From an uncultured Gammaproteobacteria bacterium (GTDB taxonomy: Bacteria > Pseudomonadota > Gammaproteobacteria > Pseudomonadales > Azotimanducaceae_A): DNA of 14,918 nucleotides. The stretch lies in assembly GCA_913041025.1 (NCBI GenBank), contig CAJWGQ010000057.1, positions 1-14,918 of the forward strand, in the 5' to 3' direction. Made by a program: the position numbers and the translations under genes. Positions 1 to 7,645 of this stretch are shown piece after piece; within the stretch, counting starts at the first letter, position 1, and every line of letters starts with the position of its first letter. A model generated the notes under the pieces. It did not search any database and had not been told where the DNA came from. It saw nothing but the letters and a program-made list of their open reading frames with translations.

Positions 1-1474
1 TCTTTTTCTCCATCGAACCCGAGGAATCCGAATCAATTGCCCTTCCCTGTCTCTCGCTAGTCTTGCTCTGCAATAGCTCAAGAACGATCTCGGGAAGAGA
101 CCCCGCAGTCGAATCAATTGCTCCCGTCAGCGGATAACAACCTAATGTTCTGAACCGCACCTGACGAGTTTGAATCTCTTCTCCTTCGCTCAATCTCATA
201 CGATCGTCATCCACCATGAGCAACATGCCATCACGCTCTATCACTGGTCTTTCTGCGGCAAAATACAAAGGCACGATCTCGATCCCTTCTCTATTAATGT
301 ACTGCCAAATATCCAACTCAGTCCAATTAGAGAGAGGAAATACCCTTATGCCCTCCCCAGGGTTTTTGTATCCGTTGTACAAGCTCCACAATTCAGGTCG
401 TTGATTTTTTGGATCCCATCTATGCTGGGGATTTCGAAAAGAGAATATTCTCTCCTTGGCACGGCTTTTTTCTTCGTCTCTGCGAGCACCCCCAAACGCT
501 ACGTCAAATTTATGCCTATCCAGCGCCTGTTTAAGCCCTTGCGTTTTCATGATGTCAGTATGCAGCGAGCTGCCATGATCAAATGGATTAATATCCTTTT
601 CGACGCCCTCTGGATTAACATGAACAATCAGTTCCATTTTGCTTTCCTTAGCCATGTAATCTCTAAAATCGTACATAGCCCGGAACTTCCAACGCGTATC
701 GACATGCATCAGGGGAAAGGGTGGAGAGCTCGGATAAAACGCCTTACGAGCGATGTGCAGCATGACCGCGCTATCTTTACCAACGCTATATAACATCACA
801 GGGTTTTCGGCCTGTGCGATCACCTCCCGCATAATAAAAATACTCTCGGCCTCTAGACGATCTAAGTGCGTTAATGAATCAATTAGCGTCTTCTGGTTTT
901 GTTCCGGACTGACTTTGCTTCGAACTGCTTGATACGCAGTTAGGGCAAAAGTAATCGTCTCGCCCTCTTCGCTTTCCAGAGTGTGGTTGCCAGTTTTCTC
1001 AACCAACTCACGACAAAATGATACCGCAGGACCGTCTGGCCAGATAACGGCTGAACGAGCGCCAACCAACAACAACAGCTCACTGACGAACGTGGCTCTG
1101 AGATTTGAATTGCGCACAAATCGCCATCTCTTCGCTGACCTGCCATCGTTCAGTACGAGCACCGATTGGCTCTTGTCAATTTCTCCGAGCTGTAAGACCC
1201 AAGTTTGTTGTCTCTTTTTCTTGGCTCGTTTGACAAGACTTTCAGACACCAAACGAGTAAGAGGCCTTGATCTTTCGTCTCTCACCTGGTCTATCGGTTT
1301 AGCGCGCGGCATCCAGTCCAGCTCTTCAATTTTTCTTTGCGTCGTTCTCATCGTTTGGCTGACCGAAGAACGCGAAGTAAGAGCTAAGTGAAAATTCTCG
1401 GCTTCCCAAAAATCCTCTGACACGGGATTGGCCAACATCCAGGCAGAATCATCGCTGGTTAAGTCTTGTCGCAT
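1..1474 (-). CDS. cysD: Sulfate adenylyltransferase subunit 2 (CysD) with a ~195-residue N-terminal extension; 3' end cut by window
   Basis: The C-terminal ~295 residues are a clear CysD, the PP-loop ATPase subunit of ATP sulfurylase, which with CysN makes APS from sulfate and ATP. Visible: the PP-loop SVGKDS at residues 230-235, HVDTRWKF near 257-264, [16 protein letters not shown] near 328-343, [11 protein letters not shown] near 353-363, the [15 protein letters not shown] stretch and [12 protein letters not shown] near 441-452. The frame is open through codon 491, ending in GSMEKK; about eight residues are missing by comparison with E. coli CysD. Residues 201-204 (LTHL) align with residues 6-9 of E. 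coli CysD, so about 195 residues precede the normal start. I recognise no domain in them; they include a basic run, KRAKKKR (82-88). No ATG, GTG or TTG lies close to the usual CysD start, so one polypeptide is the simplest reading. No Shine-Dalgarno is evident at 1474. cysN would be expected just past the left edge. Confidence 0.93.
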   Translation of the reverse strand, partial: MRQDLTSDDSAWMLANPVSEDFWEAENFHLALTSRSSVSQTMRTTQRKIEELDWMPRAKPIDQVRDERSRPLTRLVSESLVKRAKKKRQQTWVLQLGEIDKSQSVLVLNDGRSAKRWRFVRNSNLRATFVSELLLLVGARSAVIWPDGPAVSFCRELVEKTGNHTLESEEGETITFALTAYQAVRSKVSPEQNQKTLIDSLTHLDRLEAESIFIMREVIAQAENPVMLYSVGKDSAVMLHIARKAFYPSSPPFPLMHVDTRWKFRAMYDFRDYMAKESKMELIVHVNPEGVEKDINPFDHGSSLHTDIMKTQGLKQALDRHKFDVAFGGARRDEEKSRAKERIFSFRNPQHRWDPKNQRPELWSLYNGYKNPGEGIRVFPLSNWTELDIWQYINREGIEIVPLYFAAERPVIERDGMLLMVDDDRMRLSEGEEIQTRQVRFRTLGCYPLTGAIDSTAGSLPEIVLELLQSKTSERQGRAIDSDSSGSMEKK

Positions 1475-1511
1475 TTTGTTATAATTTCAAAATAATAAAG
1501 ATTCATCTTTG

Positions 1512-1539
1512 ATTTTATTTAAAAATTACGTTTAGACAA
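1512..1539 (-). promoter_or_regulatory. Candidate sigma70-type promoter for cysD
   Basis: In the AT-rich 88-bp gap between the gamma-glutamyltransferase stop and the cysD ATG, the minus strand reads TTGTCT (1539-1534), a 16-bp spacer and TAAAAT (1517-1512). This would start transcription about 30 nt ahead of the ATG. A short inverted repeat (AAAGA, 4-nt loop, TCTTT; 1497-1510) lies just downstream of the -10 box and could be an operator or chance in AT-rich DNA. Assignment is by eye against the consensus only. Confidence 0.35.
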
Positions 1540-1562
1540 GATTTATTGCATATTGCGACAAT

Positions 1563-3128
1563 CTAAAACCCTGCAACCAAGCCTTCCTTTCTATGATCAG
1601 ACCCACCGACAAAGCCGTCGGCCGTTCGAAGAATTAACTGAGCCCCTCCGAAGGTGCTCTCCCGCTCGTCGAATTCAAGGTCATGCCCTCTCTGAACCAG
1701 CTGATCTGCCACCTCCTGACTAAACCCCTGCTCAAGCAACACCTTATAATCAGCCTGGACGTGCCACCTAGGTGCGTCGCTCGCGGCCTGAGGGTTTTGA
1801 TTATAGTCGACCACTCTGCTCACCATCTGAAGATGGCCTTGGTGCTGCATGTAGCCGCCCATGACGCCAAAACTCATTTTCGGTTTACCTGCCTCCGTTA
1901 GGAATCCCGGTATTATCGTGTGATAAGGGCGCTTATTGCCATCGACCACATTCGGGTGAGACGGATCTAAAACAAAACCCGATCCTCGATTTTGCATCGA
2001 GATTCCCGTTCCTGGTATGACAATACCTGAACCAAAGGCCATGAAATTTGACTGGATGAACGAAACCATCATGCCAGATCGATCAGCGGCCGTTAGATAA
2101 ACGGTATCCTCACCGTAAGGAAGTTTAACCGGCGGCAAAGAAGAGGCTTTTTCACCAATCCCTGCGGCGACTTTTTCGAGTGATCCCGGTTCAAGCAATT
2201 CTTCTGGGCCGACAAACATCGCTCTTGGGTCAGCAAAGTGTTCGTTGGCTGCGCGTACTGCTATTTTCATCGCTTCAATCTGTAAATGGACCGACTCTCC
2301 ACTGTCTAGGCCACCAAGCTCCCTGTGATTAAGTATGCCAAGCGCGATCTGTGCTGCTAATCCCTGGCCATTGGGCGGAATCTCATGAAGTTCGTTACCC
2401 CGATAAGATTGAGAAATCGGTTTCACCCAATCGGCTGAATGATTTTCCAAATCCGCCCTCTCCATTAAACCGCCACCATCCTTGGATGCAGCAATGATCT
2501 GATCGGCAATCTCGCCTCGATAAAACGTCTCGCCCTCGCTTTCTGCTATTAACTCCAGGGTTTTAGCCATATCTTTTCGTACAAAACGCTCTCCAGCCTC
2601 AGGAATTGGATGAAAATGCTCCTTGAATGCGTCGAAGTCTTTATAGTGGTTTTTCAACAGCTTCCAGTAATAGGCGGATTTTGGGCCTACCAAAAATCCT
2701 TCTCGAGCGTAGTGAATTGCAGACTCAAATAGATCCGCAAAAGCCAGCTTTCCAAAACGTTTTGACAAAGCGACCCAAGTGCTCACCGCTCCCGGAACCG
2801 TCACACAGTCCCACCCTAACGCCGGCATAGCCTGGCGGCCTTCAAAATGCGAGCGAGTCCACCTCCGAGGTGACCTACCCGACCCATTGATCCCGATCAC
2901 TTCAGAGCCATCCCAGAGAATACAAAAGGCATCGCTACCAAGTCCGTTATTATTGGGCTCAACGACAGTCAAAGTGATCGCCGCAGACAATGCCGCATCT
3001 ACCGCATTACCACCTTTCCTCAACGCCTGAACCCCTGCCTCAACAGCTAATGGTTGAGAGGTAGCTACAAGATTATCTGCGGCCACAGGCGATCGCTGTG
3101 ATGCATAGGGTTGGGACGAATCGTACAT
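1563..3128 (-). CDS. Gamma-glutamyltransferase family protein (cytoplasmic, YwrD-like)
   Basis: An N-terminal-nucleophile hydrolase of the gamma-glutamyltransferase family, which cleaves or transfers gamma-glutamyl groups from glutathione and related compounds. Visible: VATSQPLAVEAG and the GGNAVDAALSAA helix near residues 21-50 typical of the family start, NGSGRSPR (81-88), VPGAVSTW (111-118), IPPNGQG (250-256), and the autoprocessing site GEDTVYLTAADRSG, in which Thr342 is the predicted nucleophile at the new N-terminus of the small subunit. RPYHTIIPG (400-408) and GGYMQHQGHLQM (424-435) follow, and the protein ends in a typical EGLVAGF. Its 521 residues are a normal length. There is no signal peptide, unlike periplasmic E. 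coli Ggt, so it should act in the cytoplasm as the YwrD-like members do. It starts 21 bp after the upstream hydrolase stop, suggesting one transcript. True substrate unknown; glutathione hydrolase is only one option. Confidence 0.92.
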   Translation of the reverse strand: MYDSSQPYASQRSPVAADNLVATSQPLAVEAGVQALRKGGNAVDAALSAAITLTVVEPNNNGLGSDAFCILWDGSEVIGINGSGRSPRRWTRSHFEGRQAMPALGWDCVTVPGAVSTWVALSKRFGKLAFADLFESAIHYAREGFLVGPKSAYYWKLLKNHYKDFDAFKEHFHPIPEAGERFVRKDMAKTLELIAESEGETFYRGEIADQIIAASKDGGGLMERADLENHSADWVKPISQSYRGNELHEIPPNGQGLAAQIALGILNHRELGGLDSGESVHLQIEAMKIAVRAANEHFADPRAMFVGPEELLEPGSLEKVAAGIGEKASSLPPVKLPYGEDTVYLTAADRSGMMVSFIQSNFMAFGSGIVIPGTGISMQNRGSGFVLDPSHPNVVDGNKRPYHTIIPGFLTEAGKPKMSFGVMGGYMQHQGHLQMVSRVVDYNQNPQAASDAPRWHVQADYKVLLEQGFSQEVADQLVQRGHDLEFDERESTFGGAQLILRTADGFVGGSDHRKEGLVAGF

Positions 3129-3149
3129 TTTAGTTCAGCTCACAATGGG

Positions 3150-4388
3150 TTACGTATTCCGAATAGTTTGTAAGATAGGTAGCAAGTAAGAAATAAAAGC
3201 TTCGGGGTTTTCCGACATTGGAAAGTGCCCAACCCCTTTCATCTCTTGCCAGGTCGACCCTGGAATCGCTTTGCTGGCGGCTTCCCCGGACTCAGAAGTT
3301 CCACTCCAATCATACTCACCCGAAAGAATGTGCACACCGACACGGTTAGTATCTATTGTTCCAGCCGTTTCTCTTAAATCGTAATCTTCGATGTAATAGT
3401 TTAAGTCCCCGATAAACACAGGTGGCCATCCTGATGCATAAACAAAACTAGTTTCCTTTACCAACGCCTTCGGGGAAGTGGGTGAAGTCAACCCTTCCAT
3501 CATCCTGGCTTTATATTCACTACTAACCTGAGGATGATAAAACTCTTTAGAGGCGGATCGATCCCCTTCAATATTCAAACTACCCTCTACCGATATCACT
3601 GCCTTAAAAGTCTCCGGGTGGCGCTGGGCTAAGTCTAACGCCAGCAGCCCACCGACAGAACAACCCATAAAAACAGGGTCTACAAGACCTAGAGCTTCCG
3701 ACAACCTCAGCGGGACAGATCGCAAAAACTCTCCTTCAAGGTCATAGGTTTCGGCCCACCAATCCTGGCTCGATGGCGGCATCGACTTACCATGGAAGGG
3801 CAAGTCGTAGGCAATCAAACGAAAATGATCCGTAATCTCCGGGCACTCAAAAAGGTGCCTCCACTGACTACCATGGCAGCCGGCGGTATGCTGCATTAAG
3901 AGCGGAATACCTTCACCATATTCTTCGTAGTAAATCCGATGAGTATGGCCGCCCAGACTAAGATTTACATAATGCCCAACTGGCGACACGCCCGACGAAG
4001 GCACATTCCCGATTAAATTCTTGTCAGCTTCCGGACGCAGTAATTCAATCGCTCTCATTGCGGCAGCGTAGTACTGGGCCTGAGTCAAGGGGTCTCCGCT
4101 TCTTTCGACGTCTTGCCCAGTATTCAAGGAGGCGAACATCTCGTTATAAAAACGCGGCGGAATGGGAGACAACATCTTCGCCCAAAAATCCTCTGATCCC
4201 TTAAAAGTCAGCGCCCCCTCCGACGCTTCGCCCTTTGCTACAGCGCCCTCGTTCACTTGAATGGAAATCCTTTGACCCCCGATCTCTAGATTAATTCCGC
4301 CGTTCCAGTAACGCGCAGCTAGACAAAATTCACCATCGTTTTGGCACTTTACGGCCCAATCTGCAGAGTTAGGTATCTCAAACCCCAT
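3150..4388 (-). CDS. Alpha/beta hydrolase with an extra N-terminal domain
   Basis: Residues ~138-410 form an alpha/beta-hydrolase fold. The nucleophile elbow is GCSVGG with Ser244, the acid is Asp360 in SGEYDW, and the base is His388 in GVGHFPMSENP. HTAGCHGSQWRHL (167-179) supplies the oxyanion-hole region and AYDLPFHGKS (193-202) is the usual strand-4 motif. Residues 1-125 are additional: a region rich in short beta-like segments (near 21-65), then FKGSEDFWAKML (62-73). This resembles an SCP2-like lipid-binding module, but I hold that assignment weakly. No signal peptide. A purine-rich Shine-Dalgarno (AAGGGGGA at 4400-4393, 4 nt from the ATG) supports the start. It precedes the gamma-glutamyltransferase by 21 bp. 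The substrate cannot be read from the sequence; ester, lactone or C-C hydrolysis are all possible in this superfamily. Confidence 0.88.
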   Translation of the reverse strand: MGFEIPNSADWAVKCQNDGEFCLAARYWNGGINLEIGGQRISIQVNEGAVAKGEASEGALTFKGSEDFWAKMLSPIPPRFYNEMFASLNTGQDVERSGDPLTQAQYYAAAMRAIELLRPEADKNLIGNVPSSGVSPVGHYVNLSLGGHTHRIYYEEYGEGIPLLMQHTAGCHGSQWRHLFECPEITDHFRLIAYDLPFHGKSMPPSSQDWWAETYDLEGEFLRSVPLRLSEALGLVDPVFMGCSVGGLLALDLAQRHPETFKAVISVEGSLNIEGDRSASKEFYHPQVSSEYKARMMEGLTSPTSPKALVKETSFVYASGWPPVFIGDLNYYIEDYDLRETAGTIDTNRVGVHILSGEYDWSGTSESGEAASKAIPGSTWQEMKGVGHFPMSENPEAFISYLLPILQTIRNT

Positions 4389-4430
4389 ATCATCCCCCTT
4401 ATTCGATTTACAGATATAACTTAGGACGTA

Positions 4431-4444
4431 GCTCTTATCAGAGC
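4431..4444. repeat. Short inverted repeat upstream of the alpha/beta hydrolase gene
   Basis: GCTCT (4431-4435), loop TATC, AGAGC (4440-4444), about 45 nt upstream of the hydrolase ATG. Five perfect base pairs with a 4-nt loop are compatible with a small operator half-site pair, but this is short enough to be chance. Confidence 0.25.
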
Positions 4445-4499
4445 AAGCTCAATTTAATCGCAACCTCACTCCGGTTCATTCCATTATTAACCTGTCGCT

Positions 4500-4531
4500 G
4501 TAATCGGGAGATTCTCATGCAACCCGATTAC
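4500..4531. repeat. Perfect 9-bp inverted repeat downstream of the pcp-like gene
   Basis: GTAATCGGG (4500-4508) and CCCGATTAC (4523-4531) form a perfect 9-bp stem around a 14-nt loop, in the 184-bp gap between the pyroglutamyl-peptidase-like gene and the hydrolase gene, both on the minus strand. No T-run follows on either strand, so it is not a standard intrinsic terminator. It could be an operator for the hydrolase/gamma-glutamyltransferase pair, or an RNA hairpin stabilising the upstream message. Confidence 0.5.
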
Positions 4532-4572
4532 CTTGGGAACTTCCACTCAAGCCTTGGAGATCTAGCCCTCAT

Positions 4573-5184
4573 CTAAACTGACTCAGAAACAGAAATACCC
4601 AGACACGACAATACGGCACGGACATAACCCCGCAACAAGCGCTCGTCCACTAAAGTCTCACTCCCGTCTACCTCAACCAGCGTTCCATAGGGCGGCACAT
4701 GACAAAAAAACACTTTTTCCAGTTCCGTGAAAGCACTTCGCAAACTCGCCAAAGTAAAGATAGCCTCCTCACAAAGATATTGACCCGCATCGTCAGATAT
4801 CCTGACTGGAAAATTACGCTGCGAAAGATAACTATGCAGTTCCGAAACATCAGTCTCTAAAAAAAGTTGGTTTGGCCCCTTGTCAGAATTGAGCGGGTTT
4901 GGTGGCAGATCTCCACTTTCGTCAGGACGGTGATCTCTCAAATTCAGAGCCCTGGTTTCCAGAGCAAACTCTCTCTCTTTCCCCTGACCAAAGGAAATAA
5001 CCGTGCTTGGACGATAGAAATCAACCAATTCTCCTAGCCTAATGGTTGGCACACCCCAGATGACCGGAAGTTCTTCAACTAGCAGACCAGGTTCATTAAT
5101 CCAATTAACTCCCTCCCACGAGGAATTGCGCGCCCTTCCTCCAAACGGCTGGAATCCGGTTATCAGTACTCTGATTTCAGTCAT
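4573..5184 (-). CDS. Pyroglutamyl-peptidase-like protein (family C15)
   Basis: A C15-type cysteine peptidase fold, whose known members remove N-terminal pyroglutamate (5-oxoproline) from peptides. Visible: the N-terminal VLITGFQPFGG (6-16) followed by NSSWEGV, the SFGQGKE turn (64-70), and Glu76 in ALETRALNLRDHRPDES, which aligns with the catalytic Glu of the family's ER-x-A-x-N-L motif. Cys138 lies in SDDAGQYLCEE, at the place of the nucleophile in the family's N-x-AG-x-x-x-C motif, and His162 in FFCHVP is the expected base. At 203 residues it is of usual length. The triad is intact, but surrounding family positions diverge (SDDAG for the usual SNTAG, CEE for CN), so substrate preference may differ. 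Cytoplasmic, no signal peptide. It is divergent from the dioxygenase gene, and 184 bp separate it from the hydrolase, so it is probably its own transcript. Confidence 0.88.
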   Translation of the reverse strand: MTEIRVLITGFQPFGGRARNSSWEGVNWINEPGLLVEELPVIWGVPTIRLGELVDFYRPSTVISFGQGKEREFALETRALNLRDHRPDESGDLPPNPLNSDKGPNQLFLETDVSELHSYLSQRNFPVRISDDAGQYLCEEAIFTLASLRSAFTELEKVFFCHVPPYGTLVEVDGSETLVDERLLRGYVRAVLSCLGISVSESV

Positions 5185-5213
5185 AACCGGAAGTATGAAA
5201 CGTTCTAGGCTGA

Positions 5214-5242
5214 CAGGTCGAGCTTTTTCCTTAAGCTACCTG
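5214..5242. repeat. Imperfect inverted repeat in the divergent pcp-like/phyH intergenic region
   Basis: CAGGT-cg-AGCTT (5214-5225), a 7-nt loop, then AAGCT-ACCTG (5233-5242): ten base pairs with a 2-nt bulge. It lies between two divergent starts (5184 minus, 5327 plus), so it cannot be a terminator for either gene. A regulator binding site controlling one or both genes is the natural reading. No clear -35/-10 pair could be assigned in this 142-bp region. Confidence 0.35.
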
Positions 5243-5326
5243 ATTAGCCGACTGTGACAATTTTAACCAAGAATCTCGACAAACCAATAATTGCGTGGAT
5301 AAGATTGACTACTCCTTAAAGCATAG

Positions 5327-6427
5327 ATGCCAACAATGCTAGAAACACAGATGTCGAGGCAGCAGAAGTCTAAATTTATCGAAGATGGGTTCATAGTCGT
5401 TGAGAATGCGATCAACCAGGATCTCGTCGACCGCGCTAGAGATTTACTGTTGGAACAGCCTCTTATCAAAGATCGTGAACTCTTGGTGACTCCAGAGTTA
5501 ACAACTCACTCCACAATACTAGCTCTATTCAAAGAATCGCGACTGGCCGATATCATAAGAAATGAAATGGGTCCTTACCCAGAAGTGATCAGTTGCCAAA
5601 TTGCGGTCACGCCGCCCTTCGAAACTTTGGGAGGAGAGCCGGGTCCGCATGTAGACGGCAGTTGGTCTGGACCTATACCGGATTCAATGTCTGATATAGA
5701 TCCGATTACCACTAGACCCAGAAACGCGGCTAAATATTTCGGCGTTAATGACGAAATCCGAGGCACTAACGACGGTCAACTTTGGCTTGATCCTGAAAGA
5801 AGACTTTCGATCGGCAGCTACACCACCCTGGTCGGAGTCGCTCTTAACGACCAACTATCTCCTGGAAATGGGCAGCTGGCAGTCATGAAAGGATGCCATG
5901 AAGCGGTTGAGAACGCCTTCAAAAAGCAACGCGACTCACAAGGGGTCATTGGACCGGAAGGACTAGACTGGCCGCGCATCAAACAATCCAAGAGCGGAAA
6001 GCCCTTCTATAACGGCCTGCCAGACTCGGTAAGACAAAAAGCGAACGACATGGCCTCAGACAAAGAACCAACCGAGAACTGGCCTTGGCCCGAGCTCACT
6101 CCAGTTCTGATGCATGCGGGAGACGCGGTGATCACTCTGCACAGTTGCCCGCACACGCCTACACCGAACTTTGGGCCAAATCCTAGAATGAACATCTACT
6201 TTCGAATTCGTCGCTTAAGAGAAAACAATCCGCACGAAGGAAGCAGACGATTGGGTCACGGGGTGAGCGACCACCCCGATCGAGGTTATTTTGGACAGTT
6301 TTTGGAATATCCCGAATCTTATGATCCCTGGCAAACCTCTATCGATAAGCTCTGCGATCACTGGAGCGAGTGGGATGGATTCCAAGAGCTAATAGCTGCC
6401 AAACGCGAGAGAGGCGCAACTCCCTAG
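5327..6427 (+). CDS. Phytanoyl-CoA dioxygenase (PhyH) family Fe(II)/2-oxoglutarate oxygenase
   Basis: A double-stranded beta-helix oxygenase of the PhyH group. Members couple 2-oxoglutarate decarboxylation to hydroxylation of small molecules or acyl-CoAs. The N-terminal FIEDGFIVVENAINQDLVDRA (17-37) is the characteristic opening. The iron ligands are His108 and Asp110 (GPHVDGSW) and the distal His276, in LHSCPHTPTPN after the HAGDAVITL strand (263-271). Arg287 in NPRMNIYFRIR is the expected 2-oxoglutarate carboxylate ligand. GNGQLAVMKGCHE (181-192) corresponds to the family's GxLxVxPGSH segment. Length (366) is slightly longer than average because of an insert around 113-160. Three in-frame ATGs (5327, 5336, 5351) lack a clear Shine-Dalgarno, so the start is uncertain by up to eight residues. 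Substrate unknown. Confidence 0.9.
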   Translation: MPTMLETQMSRQQKSKFIEDGFIVVENAINQDLVDRARDLLLEQPLIKDRELLVTPELTTHSTILALFKESRLADIIRNEMGPYPEVISCQIAVTPPFETLGGEPGPHVDGSWSGPIPDSMSDIDPITTRPRNAAKYFGVNDEIRGTNDGQLWLDPERRLSIGSYTTLVGVALNDQLSPGNGQLAVMKGCHEAVENAFKKQRDSQGVIGPEGLDWPRIKQSKSGKPFYNGLPDSVRQKANDMASDKEPTENWPWPELTPVLMHAGDAVITLHSCPHTPTPNFGPNPRMNIYFRIRRLRENNPHEGSRRLGHGVSDHPDRGYFGQFLEYPESYDPWQTSIDKLCDHWSEWDGFQELIAAKRERGATP

Positions 6428-6434
6428 CGCTCAG

Positions 6435-7421
6435 TCACCAGCTGTAGGCCTCGGGTGCTGGGCCTCCTGGTCCTGGAAACAGCTCATCCAGCTCGTCGAG
6501 CACTTCTTTCTCCAACTTGATATCTATTGCATTGACGCCACTCTCTAGCTGCGCCATGGTCCTTGGCCCAACAATGGGAGCAGTTACTAGAGGCTGGTTG
6601 GCCACCCATGCCAAAGCGAGGTCCGCAGGGCTGATTCCCGTTTTTTGACAGAGTGATTCGTAGCTATTCAGAGTTTCAGACTCGTTTCTTGGAGAAAAAG
6701 ACCTACGCCCAGTCTCCCCTTTTTGAATCTTCCCGCCCAATAGTCCACCTGCCAAAGGACTGTATGTCAGCAATCCAATATCCATCGCTTGGCAGGCTGG
6801 CGCCACCTCAAGCTCTATGTGTCGATTCATTAAACTGTAAACGCTCTGCTCGCTAACAAAACCTACAAAACCAGAGTGATTGGCCACACTCTGACTCTGA
6901 GCGAGATGCCAGGCCGCGTAATTGGAGCTCCCTGCGTGAAGGATCTTTCCCTGTTGTCTCAACAGATCAAAGGACTGCCAAAGCGCTTCCCAAGAAACCG
7001 ACCGATCAACATGATGACATTGATAGATATCAACGTAGTCAGTCTGCAGCCTTTTGAGACTCCCTTCGATCGCATGACGCATGTGTTTAGCAGAAAGACC
7101 TCTGTCATTGGGACCAACCCAGCTGCCTGTTCGTTTCGCTTCGTCTTTAGAACCCCACTCCATAGGCGGAGAATAAACCTTCGTTGCTAGAACAACCTGC
7201 TCTCGACGGCCACCACCCTGGGCAAACCAACGACCTAACAACGCTTCCGTCTGACCCGCATTATAATTATCGGAAGTATCAAAAAAATTAATCCCGAGCT
7301 CCAAAGCTCTGTCCAATATCGCGAAACTGTCTTTTTCATTGGTCAACCAAGAAAAATTGACGGTCCCCAGCACCAACGGGCTGACCGACAGGCCACTCCT
7401 TCCTAACTTAATAAGATCCAT
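6435..7421 (-). CDS. Aldo/keto reductase family oxidoreductase
   Basis: An NADPH-dependent (beta/alpha)8-barrel reductase acting on aldehydes or ketones. The full catalytic tetrad is visible: Asp48 and Tyr53 in FFDTSDNYNAG, Lys81 in ATKVYSP, and His136 in YQCHHVD. The C-terminal cofactor region is TAPIVGPRTMAQLESGVNAID (280-300), and the N-terminal LGRSGLSVSPLVLGT (6-20) is typical of the YajO/PdxI-like, AKR11/12-style group. Length 328 is normal. An in-frame TTG lies six codons further upstream (7439), but ATG 7421 sits 7 nt from a near-perfect Shine-Dalgarno (AGGAGGTGA, 7434-7426), which settles the start. The gene is convergent with the dioxygenase gene, with 7 bp between the two stop codons. 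Physiological substrate not inferable. Confidence 0.93.
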   Translation of the reverse strand: MDLIKLGRSGLSVSPLVLGTVNFSWLTNEKDSFAILDRALELGINFFDTSDNYNAGQTEALLGRWFAQGGGRREQVVLATKVYSPPMEWGSKDEAKRTGSWVGPNDRGLSAKHMRHAIEGSLKRLQTDYVDIYQCHHVDRSVSWEALWQSFDLLRQQGKILHAGSSNYAAWHLAQSQSVANHSGFVGFVSEQSVYSLMNRHIELEVAPACQAMDIGLLTYSPLAGGLLGGKIQKGETGRRSFSPRNESETLNSYESLCQKTGISPADLALAWVANQPLVTAPIVGPRTMAQLESGVNAIDIKLEKEVLDELDELFPGPGGPAPEAYSW

Positions 7422-7425
7422 CGAA

Positions 7426-7434
7426 TCACCTCCT
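7426..7434 (-). promoter_or_regulatory. Strong ribosome-binding site deciding the aldo/keto reductase start
   Basis: The minus strand reads AGGAGGTGA, with its AGGAGG core 7 nt before ATG 7421. This is one of the strongest Shine-Dalgarno matches in the window. It overlaps the six extra codons of the longer reading, ruling against initiation at the upstream TTG. Confidence 0.85.
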
Positions 7435-7645
7435 CCCAAACAATGAGCCCAATAATGACAATTTAACTAAGAAAGTAAAACGGTTGGGTTCTTATCCAAC
7501 AGATAACCGAAAACCTTATTCTTATTATTGATGCAGACTATATAAAACCGATAAACCCACAGACAGATTCGTTTCCTCGCTACTAGCCACTCGAGTTAGC
7601 CAAAAATCAGGGGGCTCGCCACCAAACGACTATGACAGCCTAAAT

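Noticed and set aside
170..793. 207-codon plus-strand open frame inside cysD
   Set aside because: It lies antisense to the strongly conserved CysD domain and its translation resembles nothing. The minus frame contains the PP-loop and other CysD motifs.
981..1391. 136-codon plus-strand open frame opposite the cysD extension
   Set aside because: The minus frame is continuous with CysD for 491 codons. The plus frame has no family features and no ribosome-binding site.
893..1474. The cysD extension as a fused CysQ, CysN or APS kinase domain
   Set aside because: No metal-binding, Walker A or GTPase motif is visible in residues 1-195, so no such name can be given.
7422..7439. TTG start for the aldo/keto reductase
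   Set aside because: The extra codons coincide with the Shine-Dalgarno sequence serving ATG 7421, where the family N-terminus begins.
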